From: Euryarchaeota archaeon UBA13
GTDB taxonomy: Archaea > Thermoplasmatota > Poseidoniia > Poseidoniales > Poseidoniaceae
DNA: 13,638 bases
Assembly (NCBI GenBank): GCA_002495945.1
Contig: DAHU01000018.1
Location: 2,716-16,353 of the forward strand
Direction of reading: 5' to 3'
The position numbers and the translations under genes were made by a program. Below are positions 6,550 through 13,218 of the stretch, one piece after another. The notes beneath the pieces were generated by a model. That model had not been told where the DNA came from, ran no database searches, and saw nothing but the letters and a program-made list of their open reading frames with translations. Position 1 is the stretch's first letter; each line of letters begins with the position of its first letter.

Positions 6550-7395
6550 ATGACCGCAAATAATACACTGCTTAGAATATCTAACGTAAAGAAAAACTTC
6601 TCAGAAGTAGAAGCACTCAGTGGAGTTTCATTTGAGATAAACTCCGGTGAGATTGTAGGTTTAGTAGGCAGTAATGGTGCTGGCAAGACTACCTTGCTTA
6701 GGCTAATGTCAGGCGTCTATACTCCTACCAGTGGATCAGTCACTTTAGGAGACAACACCCCAGTCCACGAAATGCGGGATAACCTTGGAGTAGTCCCTGA
6801 ATCAACGGGTCTGTATTCGAGGTTAACAGCGTGGGAAAATATACGTTATCACAGCAGACTCTACGGAGTTGATGATAAAATAGCTTGGAAAAGGACAGTA
6901 AAATTCGCGCAAAGTTTGGAAATGGAAGAAAACCTTGCTCGCTATACTAAAGGATTTTCGCGAGGAATGCGACAAAAAACCGCCTTGCTAAGGGCACTTG
7001 CACATGGACCAAAGGTATTGTTACTTGATGAACCAACAGCAGGCCTTGACATCACCAGTGCGCGAACGGTTAGAGCATTGGTGGCACAAATAAAGCAAGA
7101 AGGTGGCACAGTTGTCTATTCTACGCATCAGTTATTTGAAGCCCAACAAGTGTGTGATAGGATCATTATAATTCATAATGGAGTAGTAAGGGCTGATGGT
7201 TCACCTCAACAACTTATCAAAGAAAATAACTGCGCTAGTTTGGAAGAGGCCTATGTTGCATTAACCCAAGAAAAAGCAAGAGTTAGGTTTGAAGATAGTA
7301 AATCAGAATCAGGAATTACCAAACTATGGCATAAATTATTCCGCCCAAAGACGCCAAAATTAATAGAAAATGCAGAGGTGTTTGAAGATGAATAA
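6550..7395 (+). CDS. ABC exporter ATP-binding protein (NatA-like)
   Basis: This is the cytosolic ATPase of an ABC-2 type exporter and pairs with the permease encoded next. From ATG 6550 the protein has 281 residues. It has Walker A GSNGAGKTT at 40-48, PEST in the Q-loop region near 83-86 (Pro-Glu in place of Gln, common in NatA-type proteins) followed by GLYSRLTAWENI, the signature segment FSRGMRQKTALLRAL at 136-150, Walker B VLLLDEPTAGLD at 156-167, and the H-loop STHQ at 191-194. About 50 residues after the ABC domain form a basic tail of unknown role. A TTG two codons earlier (6544), inside the overlap with the previous gene, is an alternative start. The substrate cannot be read from sequence. 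NatA relatives are linked to Na+ extrusion or to drug and peptide export. Confidence 0.93.
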   Translation: MTANNTLLRISNVKKNFSEVEALSGVSFEINSGEIVGLVGSNGAGKTTLLRLMSGVYTPTSGSVTLGDNTPVHEMRDNLGVVPESTGLYSRLTAWENIRYHSRLYGVDDKIAWKRTVKFAQSLEMEENLARYTKGFSRGMRQKTALLRALAHGPKVLLLDEPTAGLDITSARTVRALVAQIKQEGGTVVYSTHQLFEAQQVCDRIIIIHNGVVRADGSPQQLIKENNCASLEEAYVALTQEKARVRFEDSKSESGITKLWHKLFRPKTPKLIENAEVFEDE

Positions 7396-8605
7396 ATCTG
7401 GCCATCGGATTAAAACAATAGCTAAGAAAGAAGTTGTTGAATTTGTTAGAGACTGGCGCACTATAGTAGCGATTATCATAATTCCAATCCTAATGTTCCC
7501 AGTGCTTTTTATTGTGTTCCCAATATTATTAGAATCAGAAGCTGCTGAACTAGATTCTAAGAATGTTCAGATAGAAATTCAATTTAATGAATATCCAGAT
7601 GAACTTATTCCGTTATTCAATACGACTACCACCTTAATTACGGAGGTTAATACAACGTTCTCAACTTCATTATCTGACCCCTTGAATGATTTAGAACGGG
7701 TTAGAGGTATGGAAATCGATGCCGTTCTTCGACTCAATTATTCTGAAGATGTCTGGTATTACTCAATTATTCATTTGTCTACTTCGGAGAGTTCTAGTGA
7801 AGCAAAAGGAAGAATTCTTAACGCATTATTAATTTTTGAAAATAATATTACGGCAGAGCGTATTGATGAGGGTGGCTTAGATGTTGATAATACTCTAGAC
7901 CCATTGCGCTGGGACGGTGATGTCACAAAGGCAGATGTGGCGACAGAAGGTGAACAAGCAGGACTAATATTATCTCTCTTCATACCATTAGTTCTTGCGA
8001 TATGGACCTTTTCCAGTGCAATTCAACCGTCGATTGACATGACTGCAGGAGAACGTGAAAGGGGTACGCTTGAGGCCTTGCTAGGGCTACCATGTACTCG
8101 CAATGAATTACTCATGGGCAAATGGCTCGGAGTGGCCACAATTACTGGCGTGGGTGTTCTCCTACAAATTGTTGGTTTACTATTTGCAATTGGTTATCTC
8201 GCATCATCAGATTTCATTGGTATACCGTCTTTGTCGTTAGAAGCAGTAATCCTCATCATTTTATCGATAATGCTGTTTGCTGTAATGGTGGTGGCATTAG
8301 AATTAGCACTGGCAATGCGGTCGCACAGTGTTAAAGAAGCGGGCTCAATATTAGGGCCAGCAATAATATTGATTATATTCCCCGCATTATTCACACAAGT
8401 AATAAATTTAGATGGTATCGAAAGTTTTTGGTTTAGCATACCGGTAATCAACATATTACTTGCATTGCGGGAATTACTCCTTGACCGAGTTATATTCGAG
8501 CATGTTATGATTTGGATGATAACATCGATACTATACGCAAGTTTGGCAGCCTATTACGCAGCAAGGCAGTTCAAGCGTGAGGACATAGTTACGACATTGT
8601 CATGA
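7388..8605 (+). CDS. ABC-2 type exporter permease (NatB-like)
   Basis: This is the membrane partner of the ATPase encoded just upstream. The ATG at 7388 overlaps the end of that gene by eight bases and is preceded by AGAGGTG at 7374-7380, so translation is probably coupled. The 405-residue protein shows the NatB plan: a basic N-terminus, a first membrane helix at about 26-48, a large predicted external domain at about 50-190 with several Asn-x-Ser/Thr sites, then membrane segments near 191-213, 248-272, 284-308, 319-338, 347-362 and 373-395. The segment GERERGTLEALLGLPCTRNE (221-240) is the typical ABC-2 motif next to the coupling region. An in-frame ATG at 7370 would add six residues but is less well placed. 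Its stop codon interlocks with that of the convergent aminotransferase gene. Confidence 0.92.
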   Translation: MNKSGHRIKTIAKKEVVEFVRDWRTIVAIIIIPILMFPVLFIVFPILLESEAAELDSKNVQIEIQFNEYPDELIPLFNTTTTLITEVNTTFSTSLSDPLNDLERVRGMEIDAVLRLNYSEDVWYYSIIHLSTSESSSEAKGRILNALLIFENNITAERIDEGGLDVDNTLDPLRWDGDVTKADVATEGEQAGLILSLFIPLVLAIWTFSSAIQPSIDMTAGERERGTLEALLGLPCTRNELLMGKWLGVATITGVGVLLQIVGLLFAIGYLASSDFIGIPSLSLEAVILIILSIMLFAVMVVALELALAMRSHSVKEAGSILGPAIILIIFPALFTQVINLDGIESFWFSIPVINILLALRELLLDRVIFEHVMIWMITSILYASLAAYYAARQFKREDIVTTLS

Positions 8606-10099
8606 GAAAGCAATCAGTGATTCTTTTACTATCTTAATGATTAAGTCGATCTCTTCCGACGTGATTCTAAAGTGCGGTGTAAATCTCAACGCATTATGTC
8701 CTCCGTGAATGACACCGAGCCCCCGTCTTCGACACCATGGCTCGACTGCATCGAAGCCAACAACTGGGTATTTTGCCGGCTCTAACTCTGCACTTAACAA
8801 AAGGCCTGTACCTTGTACCTTGGTAATGGTTCCAGGTAACTCTTCACCAAGTTGCTTTAGTTTGGCTACAAATTCTTCGCCACGTTCTTTGATATTTTTT
8901 CGCAGTTCAGGAGTAATCTGTTCCAATACCGCGACAGCGGTCTCTAAGGCTCGCGGATTGGTGGTCATAGTATTGCCATAAATCCCAACTACGTACATAG
9001 ATGATGCTCTATCATTCATACCAAGCACTGAAAGCGGATATTGTCCTGCATTGATGGCTTTTGACCATGTTTCCATATCTGGAACTTCAGCATCTTGAAA
9101 TCCGTCATAATCAATAACCGATAAACATCCTTGACCCCTAATGCCAGCCTGAATTGAATCAACTAACAGCATAGAATCATATTCTTTTGTTAGTTTTCTT
9201 GCCGTATCGTAAAATTCTCTACTAACGCACAGGCCGGGGTTTCCTTCACCCTGTATAGGTTCGATAGCAACCAGTTCAATGAAAAATTTCTCTTCGACAG
9301 ACCGAGCAAACACCTCTTCTAATGCTGCAGGATTATTGGCAGGTACCAGTATCAAATTATCCCTATTTTGGAATGTCGCTAAGTTTTTGTCGTAACCAGA
9401 CTTGCAAGAATGAGATATTTGTGCGGGCCTATCTGTTCTACCGTGAAAACTTCTTTCCACTGCTATCATCTTAATTGGATAATTTTCATATTTTCCGCCT
9501 GGCCCCGTTTGTTTATTTGCATTGATGTCAGCAATTCTTAGTGCTACTGTCATAGACTCAGAGCCACTGTTCATGCAAATAAATTTGGTAAACGGACAAT
9601 TGCCCCTGGTATTACCTAATTCTTGCTTGAGCGCATTTGCCAATCTACTGTGGCTAAACGAGGGTGTCATAACATTGGCCATAACCCAATTTTTCGACAT
9701 CGCGTCAATGACACTGCTTGGTCCATGTCCAGCACCTAACATTCCGTAGCCTCCATTATCATGGACTACAGCTCCATGGCTAGTGATGATCCATGGACCA
9801 CGAGCAGCTAAAGCGATGTAAGGGTTTACGGTCGCAGGAGCATAAAAATTGACATAATCCTGCTGCAATATAGCAACAAGATCCTGCTCGTCTTGCATCA
9901 AGGTTTCAGCGCCTAATCTAAGGACTAGTTCTCGATGGTTTTCAAGACCTTCAATTATGGCGGCAAATAAGTTGTTATCTAAGTTACAGAAATCGCTTAT
10001 TTCCCTGTCATTGAGTCCAACAGTATCCATTTTCCCTGAATTATTGCGTATTTCTGCCAACGCTTCGAGCGCATCTTCAGCCTTGCTCACTGCCTTCAT
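8600..10099 (-). CDS. Class III pyridoxal-phosphate aminotransferase, long form, substrate unknown
   Basis: The protein belongs to the ornithine/acetylornithine/lysine-epsilon/GABA aminotransferase family (fold type I). From ATG 10099 it has 499 residues, against 400-450 for most relatives. Family motifs: GGYGMLGAGHGPSSV (117-131), MNSGSESMTVALR (176-188, usually N-S-G-T/S-E-A), ERSFHGRT (215-222), AIEPIQGEGN (278-287), VDSIQAGIRGQG (313-324) with D314 for the pyridine nitrogen, and the Schiff-base Lys K347 in TWSKAINAGQYPLS (344-357). The first ~95 residues are a mostly helical extension ahead of the usual first domain. The typical D-E-V-Q-T-G is D-S-I-Q-A-G here, so the substrate specificity may be uncommon. 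TTG 10102 is a one-codon-longer alternative start. There is no clear Shine-Dalgarno site. The gene is divergent from the preQ0 operon across 132 bases and convergent with the permease. Confidence 0.88.
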   Translation of the reverse strand: MKAVSKAEDALEALAEIRNNSGKMDTVGLNDREISDFCNLDNNLFAAIIEGLENHRELVLRLGAETLMQDEQDLVAILQQDYVNFYAPATVNPYIALAARGPWIITSHGAVVHDNGGYGMLGAGHGPSSVIDAMSKNWVMANVMTPSFSHSRLANALKQELGNTRGNCPFTKFICMNSGSESMTVALRIADINANKQTGPGGKYENYPIKMIAVERSFHGRTDRPAQISHSCKSGYDKNLATFQNRDNLILVPANNPAALEEVFARSVEEKFFIELVAIEPIQGEGNPGLCVSREFYDTARKLTKEYDSMLLVDSIQAGIRGQGCLSVIDYDGFQDAEVPDMETWSKAINAGQYPLSVLGMNDRASSMYVVGIYGNTMTTNPRALETAVAVLEQITPELRKNIKERGEEFVAKLKQLGEELPGTITKVQGTGLLLSAELEPAKYPVVGFDAVEPWCRRRGLGVIHGGHNALRFTPHFRITSEEIDLIIKIVKESLIAFS

Positions 10100-10174
10100 C
10101 AATCATATTGTATTCTCGGCGCTTCTTCAACATTCGCTAAATTATTGCTTAAATTATATGATTAGTGATGGGAT

Positions 10175-10204
10175 GTATTACTAGAGTATTACTATACTAA
10201 TACT
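10175..10204. promoter_or_regulatory. Putative operator: inverted repeat plus extra half-site
   Basis: AGTATTACTATACTAATACT at 10185-10204 is an inverted repeat with nine of ten base pairs matching between the arms. A further direct copy of GTATTACTA at 10175-10183 precedes the left arm copy at 10186-10194, spaced 11 bases, about one helical turn. The hexamer GTATTA therefore occurs at 10175 and 10186, and inverted at 10198-10203. A related GTAATA (inverse of TATTAC) lies at 10213-10218. Ribbon-helix-helix proteins bind short repeated sites of this kind, and the very next gene encodes one. The cluster abuts the TATA-like element, so binding would be expected to block transcription. The repeats are seen directly. 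The role is inferred. Confidence 0.55.
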
Positions 10205-10210
10205 TATATG
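10204..10210 (+). promoter_or_regulatory. TATA-like element of the preQ0 operon
   Basis: TTATATG is centred about 25 bases before ATG 10232. This is the archaeal TATA-to-start distance, which would put transcription start at or near the ATG. The absence of a Shine-Dalgarno site before 10232 fits a leaderless transcript. Confidence 0.45.
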
Positions 10211-10231
10211 CAGTAATAAAACCCGGCAACC

Positions 10232-10393
10232 ATGCCAAAAGTCTCGTTAGACATGCCAGCAGAGATTCTTAGTGACATCAAGAAGCACGTTGGTGATGAA
10301 CGTAAATTTGTAAGTGTGGCAGATGCAATTAGAACTGCATGCCGCAAGTTATTGGACCAATTAGACGAAATAGACAGCCGTAACGGGAGGTAA
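10232..10393 (+). CDS. Small ribbon-helix-helix DNA-binding protein, probable operon regulator
   Basis: The protein has 53 residues. It starts MPKVSLDMPAEILSDIKKHV and continues through a helix with SVADAIRTACRKLLDQLDEI at 28-47. The pattern of a short strand (KVSLDMP, 3-9) followed by two helices with a turn between is that of MetJ/Arc/CopG ribbon-helix-helix proteins, in which two strands from a dimer pair in the DNA major groove. The domain fills the whole protein. It is the first gene of the preQ0 operon: its last codons contain the Shine-Dalgarno of folE (GGGAGGT, 10385-10391), with only five bases between stop and folE ATG. A repeat cluster lies directly upstream. I infer an autoregulator of the operon that may also affect the divergent aminotransferase. 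The alternative is an unrelated small DNA-binding protein that happens to sit here. Confidence 0.85.
   Translation: MPKVSLDMPAEILSDIKKHVGDERKFVSVADAIRTACRKLLDQLDEIDSRNGR
10385..10391 (+). promoter_or_regulatory. Shine-Dalgarno site for folE
   Basis: GGGAGGT overlaps the final codons and stop of the regulator gene and stands seven bases before ATG 10399. It is among the strongest ribosome-binding sites in the window and supports coupled translation. Confidence 0.65.
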
Positions 10394-10398
10394 AAAGT

Positions 10399-10959
10399 AT
10401 GCCAACAAGAAACCAAGCGAAAGAAGCAGTAAAGATCCTGCTGGGTTATTTAGAAGATGATGTAGAACGAGAAGGATTACTAGACACACCTGAAAGAGTC
10501 ATAGACTCTTGGGATGAGATATTCAGCGGCTACAGCATGGATGCTGAAAGTATACTTAGTTCGACTTTCAATGGCGAAGGTTATGACGGCATTGTGTTGC
10601 TGAAAAATATTGAATTTCACTCTACTTGTGAACATCATCTGCAACCTTTTAGTGGCAAAGCGCATATTGCTTACATTCCAGTTGACCGAATTGTTGGCAT
10701 ATCCAAATTATCGAGAATTGTTGAGTGCCACGCAAGAAGATTACAGAATCAAGAGCGAATTACAAAAAATATTGCCGACGATTTAGAACGGTATCTGTCT
10801 CCGCTTGGTTGTGCAGTAATCATTGAAGCAGCTCATGGCTGTATGAGGTGCCGTGGAGTAAAACAAGCCAATGCATTAATGACGACTTCGGCCCTCAGAG
10901 GTGTATTTTTTGACAAGGCTGAACCAAGGCAAGAATTATTCCAACTGATAAATAACTGA
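10399..10959 (+). CDS. folE: GTP cyclohydrolase I (FolE, type IA)
   Basis: FolE converts GTP to 7,8-dihydroneopterin triphosphate, the first step of both preQ0 and pterin synthesis. The 186-residue protein has the type IA fold. The helix start LLDTPERVIDSW (28-38) leads to the zinc site: C77 and H80 in STCEHHLQPFSGKAHIAYIP, with third ligand C148 in AHGCMRCRGV. The 71-residue spacing from C77 to C148 equals that between Cys110 and Cys181 of the E. coli enzyme. VGISKLSRIVE (99-109) and the family's basic HARRLQNQER (111-120) are also present. The usual C-M-T-M-R-G is C-M-R-C-R-G here, adding Cys151 near the metal. Many euryarchaea use the unrelated-in-sequence MptA (type IB), so a type IA enzyme here suggests ancient transfer from bacteria or lineage-specific retention. 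The neighbours indicate a preQ0 role. Confidence 0.95.
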   Translation: MPTRNQAKEAVKILLGYLEDDVEREGLLDTPERVIDSWDEIFSGYSMDAESILSSTFNGEGYDGIVLLKNIEFHSTCEHHLQPFSGKAHIAYIPVDRIVGISKLSRIVECHARRLQNQERITKNIADDLERYLSPLGCAVIIEAAHGCMRCRGVKQANALMTTSALRGVFFDKAEPRQELFQLINN

Positions 10960-10968
10960 GTTGATTGT

Positions 10969-11622
10969 ATGTCATCGGCGCTGAAATCATTGAATCACAC
11001 AATTGTAAGTGATTCTGACTATGATTACGAGTACGACATTGTAGAGATTTTTCATTCAGTTCAGGGCGAAGGTCACAGAGCGGGAATACCACATGTATTC
11101 GTTAGATTCGGCAACTGTAATCTACGCTGTGAATGGTGTGATACTGATTTCCTGAAATATGATAGAATGACTGCTAAATCAATAGTAAATTCTGTCGCAG
11201 CATTTGATTGTAAGAATATTATCTTCACGGGTGGTGAACCAATGCTCAACGATTTGTGGCCGCTACAAAGAATTTTGAAATCTAACAATTATCACATCTC
11301 GATTGAAACAAATGGCACAATTCCAATAGATGAAGGTCTAATAGACTGGATTTGTGTGTCTCCAAAGGATCAATTATATCCCAATGCTAAGATAAAACAA
11401 CGTATTGGAGATGAATTAAAATGTGTTTATGTTGGTCAGGATTTATCAATGTATGACGATTTAGTCGACGGTTTCACAAATTTGTATCTCCAACCGTGCT
11501 ACATGGAAAATGAATCTGTTGAATGGAATGGTAGAAATTTTGCTTTGACTGAAAGTATTGTCAAAAATAACCCGCGATGGAGATTATCGCTGCAAACACA
11601 CAAATGGATGGGGATTGATTGA
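10969..11622 (+). CDS. queE: 7-carboxy-7-deazaguanine synthase (QueE), radical SAM enzyme
   Basis: QueE uses S-adenosylmethionine and a 4Fe-4S cluster to contract 6-carboxy-tetrahydropterin to 7-carboxy-7-deazaguanine. Of its 217 residues the catalytic core begins near residue 23 with DIVEIFHSVQGEGHRAGIP. The cluster cysteines C50, C54 and C57 sit in CNLRCEWCDTDF, a standard CX3CX2C. T-G-G-E-P follows at 87-91, then the typical VSPK (about 129-132) and LQP near the C-terminal third. The first ~22 residues, with SDSDYDYEYD, are an acidic Asp/Tyr-rich extension. The gene starts nine bases after folE. Its TGA stop overlaps the TTG start of queC (TTGA), so the two are probably translated together. 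Confidence 0.95.
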   Translation: MSSALKSLNHTIVSDSDYDYEYDIVEIFHSVQGEGHRAGIPHVFVRFGNCNLRCEWCDTDFLKYDRMTAKSIVNSVAAFDCKNIIFTGGEPMLNDLWPLQRILKSNNYHISIETNGTIPIDEGLIDWICVSPKDQLYPNAKIKQRIGDELKCVYVGQDLSMYDDLVDGFTNLYLQPCYMENESVEWNGRNFALTESIVKNNPRWRLSLQTHKWMGID

Positions 11623-12764
11623 CGAAAGTAACAGTAATGGCCTTAAGTGGTGGTATGGACTCAACCTCTTTACTACTAAGAAAACTACGGGAAAATAATG
11701 AGGTGTATACCATTGGTTTTGATTACGGGCAAAAGCACATCATAGAATTATCAAGAGCGCAAGCAAATATCGAATATTTATCAGAAAAAGGACATAATAT
11801 TACACACAAAATAGTGGATTTATCCTCACTAATGTCTATGTTTAGTGGCTCATTAACATCTGATGAGGCCATTCCCGAGGGTCATTATGAAGAAGAGCAA
11901 ATGAAGTCAACTGTAGTGCCCAACAGAAATGCGATTTTTTCATCAATTATTTACGGTTATGCACTAAGTTTGAGCAAAGAACTAGACTGTAATATCACCA
12001 TATCTTTAGGAGTTCATTCAGGCGACCATGCGATTTATCCAGATTGTCGGCCCGAATTCTATCAAAGTCTCAATCACGCCTTTGAGACAGGTAATTGGGA
12101 TAGTGAAAATGTAAAGTTTGACCTGCCGTACATTGATGAAAATAAAGAATCAATATTGTTGGATGCGATAATTTCTTGTGAGCAATTAAACTTGGATTTC
12201 GAGACAATATTCGCTAATACAAACACCTCATATGAACCCGACAATGATGGACGGAGTTCTGGAAAGACAGGTTCAGATATAGAACGAATACTAGCATTCC
12301 ACGCAATCGGCCGTAAAGATCCCGTCCCATACCAGCAAGATTGGGATGAAGTTCTCGAGCATGCACTATCAATACAGTCTAACTATATGGACAAAATTTA
12401 CCGGGAAAAATTAACTGAGATTCAATATCAAGTAACTCGCAATGATGCTACTGAGAGAGCATTTAGTGGAATATACGACAAACACTTTGTCACTGGTAAT
12501 TATTATTGCATATGCTGCAATCACCTCTTATTTACCTCACAAAGTAAGTACAATTCTGGGTGTGGATGGCCGGCTTTCCATTCAGAACATGAAAATGCAA
12601 ACATCACTAGAGTTATTGACAAAAGTCACGGCATGGTCAGGATAGAGGTGAGATGTTCAAAGTGCGACGCCCACCTAGGACATGTGTTTGAAGACGGACC
12701 AAGGGAACACGGTGGCGAAAGATACTGCATCAATTCAGCGTCCCTAAATTTCAAGGAGGAATAA
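11619..12764 (+). CDS. queC-msrB: Fusion protein: QueC (preQ0 synthase) domain and methionine-R-sulfoxide reductase (MsrB) domain
   Basis: The N-terminal part (about 1-240) is QueC, which with ATP and ammonia turns 7-carboxy-7-deazaguanine into preQ0. The PP-loop SGGMDS is at 10-15, GFDYGQKH at 33-40, VVPNRNAIF at 99-107 and GVHSGDHAIYPDCRPEF at 131-147. The four zinc cysteines expected near the end of QueC are missing. The aligned positions are S204, S214, T217 and D220 in TNTSY and GRSSGKTGSDIER, although the flanking AFHAIGRKDPVPY is typical. From about 262 a complete MsrB follows, starting YREKLTEIQYQVTR. It has zinc Cys 297, 300, 346 and 349, G-C-G-W-P-A-F at 314-320, SHGMVR at 336-341, DAHLGHVFEDGP at 350-361, and catalytic C370 in RYCINSASLNF. 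There is one open frame, with no frameshift. The TTG start overlaps the queE stop, with GGGGAT upstream. MsrB normally reduces protein Met-R-sulfoxide using thioredoxin. Its role here is unknown. Confidence 0.94.
   Translation: MTKVTVMALSGGMDSTSLLLRKLRENNEVYTIGFDYGQKHIIELSRAQANIEYLSEKGHNITHKIVDLSSLMSMFSGSLTSDEAIPEGHYEEEQMKSTVVPNRNAIFSSIIYGYALSLSKELDCNITISLGVHSGDHAIYPDCRPEFYQSLNHAFETGNWDSENVKFDLPYIDENKESILLDAIISCEQLNLDFETIFANTNTSYEPDNDGRSSGKTGSDIERILAFHAIGRKDPVPYQQDWDEVLEHALSIQSNYMDKIYREKLTEIQYQVTRNDATERAFSGIYDKHFVTGNYYCICCNHLLFTSQSKYNSGCGWPAFHSEHENANITRVIDKSHGMVRIEVRCSKCDAHLGHVFEDGPREHGGERYCINSASLNFKEE
12753..12760 (+). promoter_or_regulatory. Strong Shine-Dalgarno site for queD
   Basis: AAGGAGGA lies at the very end of the queC-msrB gene and seven bases before ATG 12768. 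It fixes the queD start and shows that translation of queD is initiated independently. Confidence 0.65.
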
Positions 12765-12767
12765 AAT

Positions 12768-13217
12768 ATGGTAACCAGAATAAGGAGATATGTAGAAACT
12801 GATACAGGACATAGAGTTCCAAACCACAAGAGTAAGTGCCGACACATGCACGGGCATAGGTACCGCTTTGAAGCTGAAATTGAAGGTGATGTTGTCGAGA
12901 CAAGTGGTGTTTCCGAAGAGGGCATGTTAATGGATTTTTCAGACATAAGTGCTATCCTAACTCGGGAAGTTCATGATGTAGTAGACCATGCATTTGTCGT
13001 GTATCGTGGTGACAAGACTGCGCGTAAAGCACTAGAGTGTATGGGGGATGAGCACAGAACAGTCATCGTTGATTTCATCCCCACCGCGGAAAATCTGGCA
13101 AAGTGGGCTTTTGAACAAGTTGAGCCACATATTGTATCTGCATACGGCAATAAACTGAAACTGGTCGCTATGCACGTTTGGGAGACTCCTAAATCCGTGG
13201 CCAGTTGGCATAGATAA
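12768..13217 (+). CDS. queD: 6-carboxy-5,6,7,8-tetrahydropterin synthase (QueD)
   Basis: QueD, a homologue of 6-pyruvoyl-tetrahydropterin synthase, converts dihydroneopterin triphosphate to 6-carboxy-tetrahydropterin, the substrate of QueE. The 149-residue protein has zinc ligands H15 (TDTGHRVPNH), H28 and H30, with catalytic C24 in KCRHMHGH (CxxxHGH). GMLMDFSDI (52-60) is the family's substrate-side motif, VVDHAFV (71-77) holds the catalytic D/H pair, IPTAENLAKW (104-113) and VWETPKS (137-143) complete the signature. Use in preQ0 synthesis rather than biopterin synthesis is inferred from the surrounding folE, queE and queC genes. It is the last gene of the operon. Its stop is one base away from the stop of the convergent gene. 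Confidence 0.94.
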   Translation: MVTRIRRYVETDTGHRVPNHKSKCRHMHGHRYRFEAEIEGDVVETSGVSEEGMLMDFSDISAILTREVHDVVDHAFVVYRGDKTARKALECMGDEHRTVIVDFIPTAENLAKWAFEQVEPHIVSAYGNKLKLVAMHVWETPKSVASWHR

Positions 13218-13218
13218 C

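Larger units (their letters stand above)
10100..10231. promoter_or_regulatory. Divergent intergenic region between aminotransferase and preQ0 operon
   Basis: These 132 bases separate two divergent genes and must hold both promoters. The right half carries the repeat cluster and TATA-like element described separately. On the minus strand the AT-rich run near 10149-10162 could hold a TATA element for the aminotransferase, giving a leader of some 25 bases. That is weak evidence. No RNA gene is apparent. Confidence 0.5.

Noticed and set aside
12339-12404. Possibility that the QueC-MsrB fusion is a frameshift or assembly artefact
   Set aside because: The linker is continuous in one frame with ordinary codons and no stop, and the MsrB segment starts with its own full N-terminal motif. 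An artefact would usually leave a broken domain edge. It still merits read-level checking.
12626-12946. 106-codon minus-strand frame across the msrB/queD junction
   Set aside because: Both strands cannot plausibly be coding over two well-conserved plus-strand domains, and no motif supports it.
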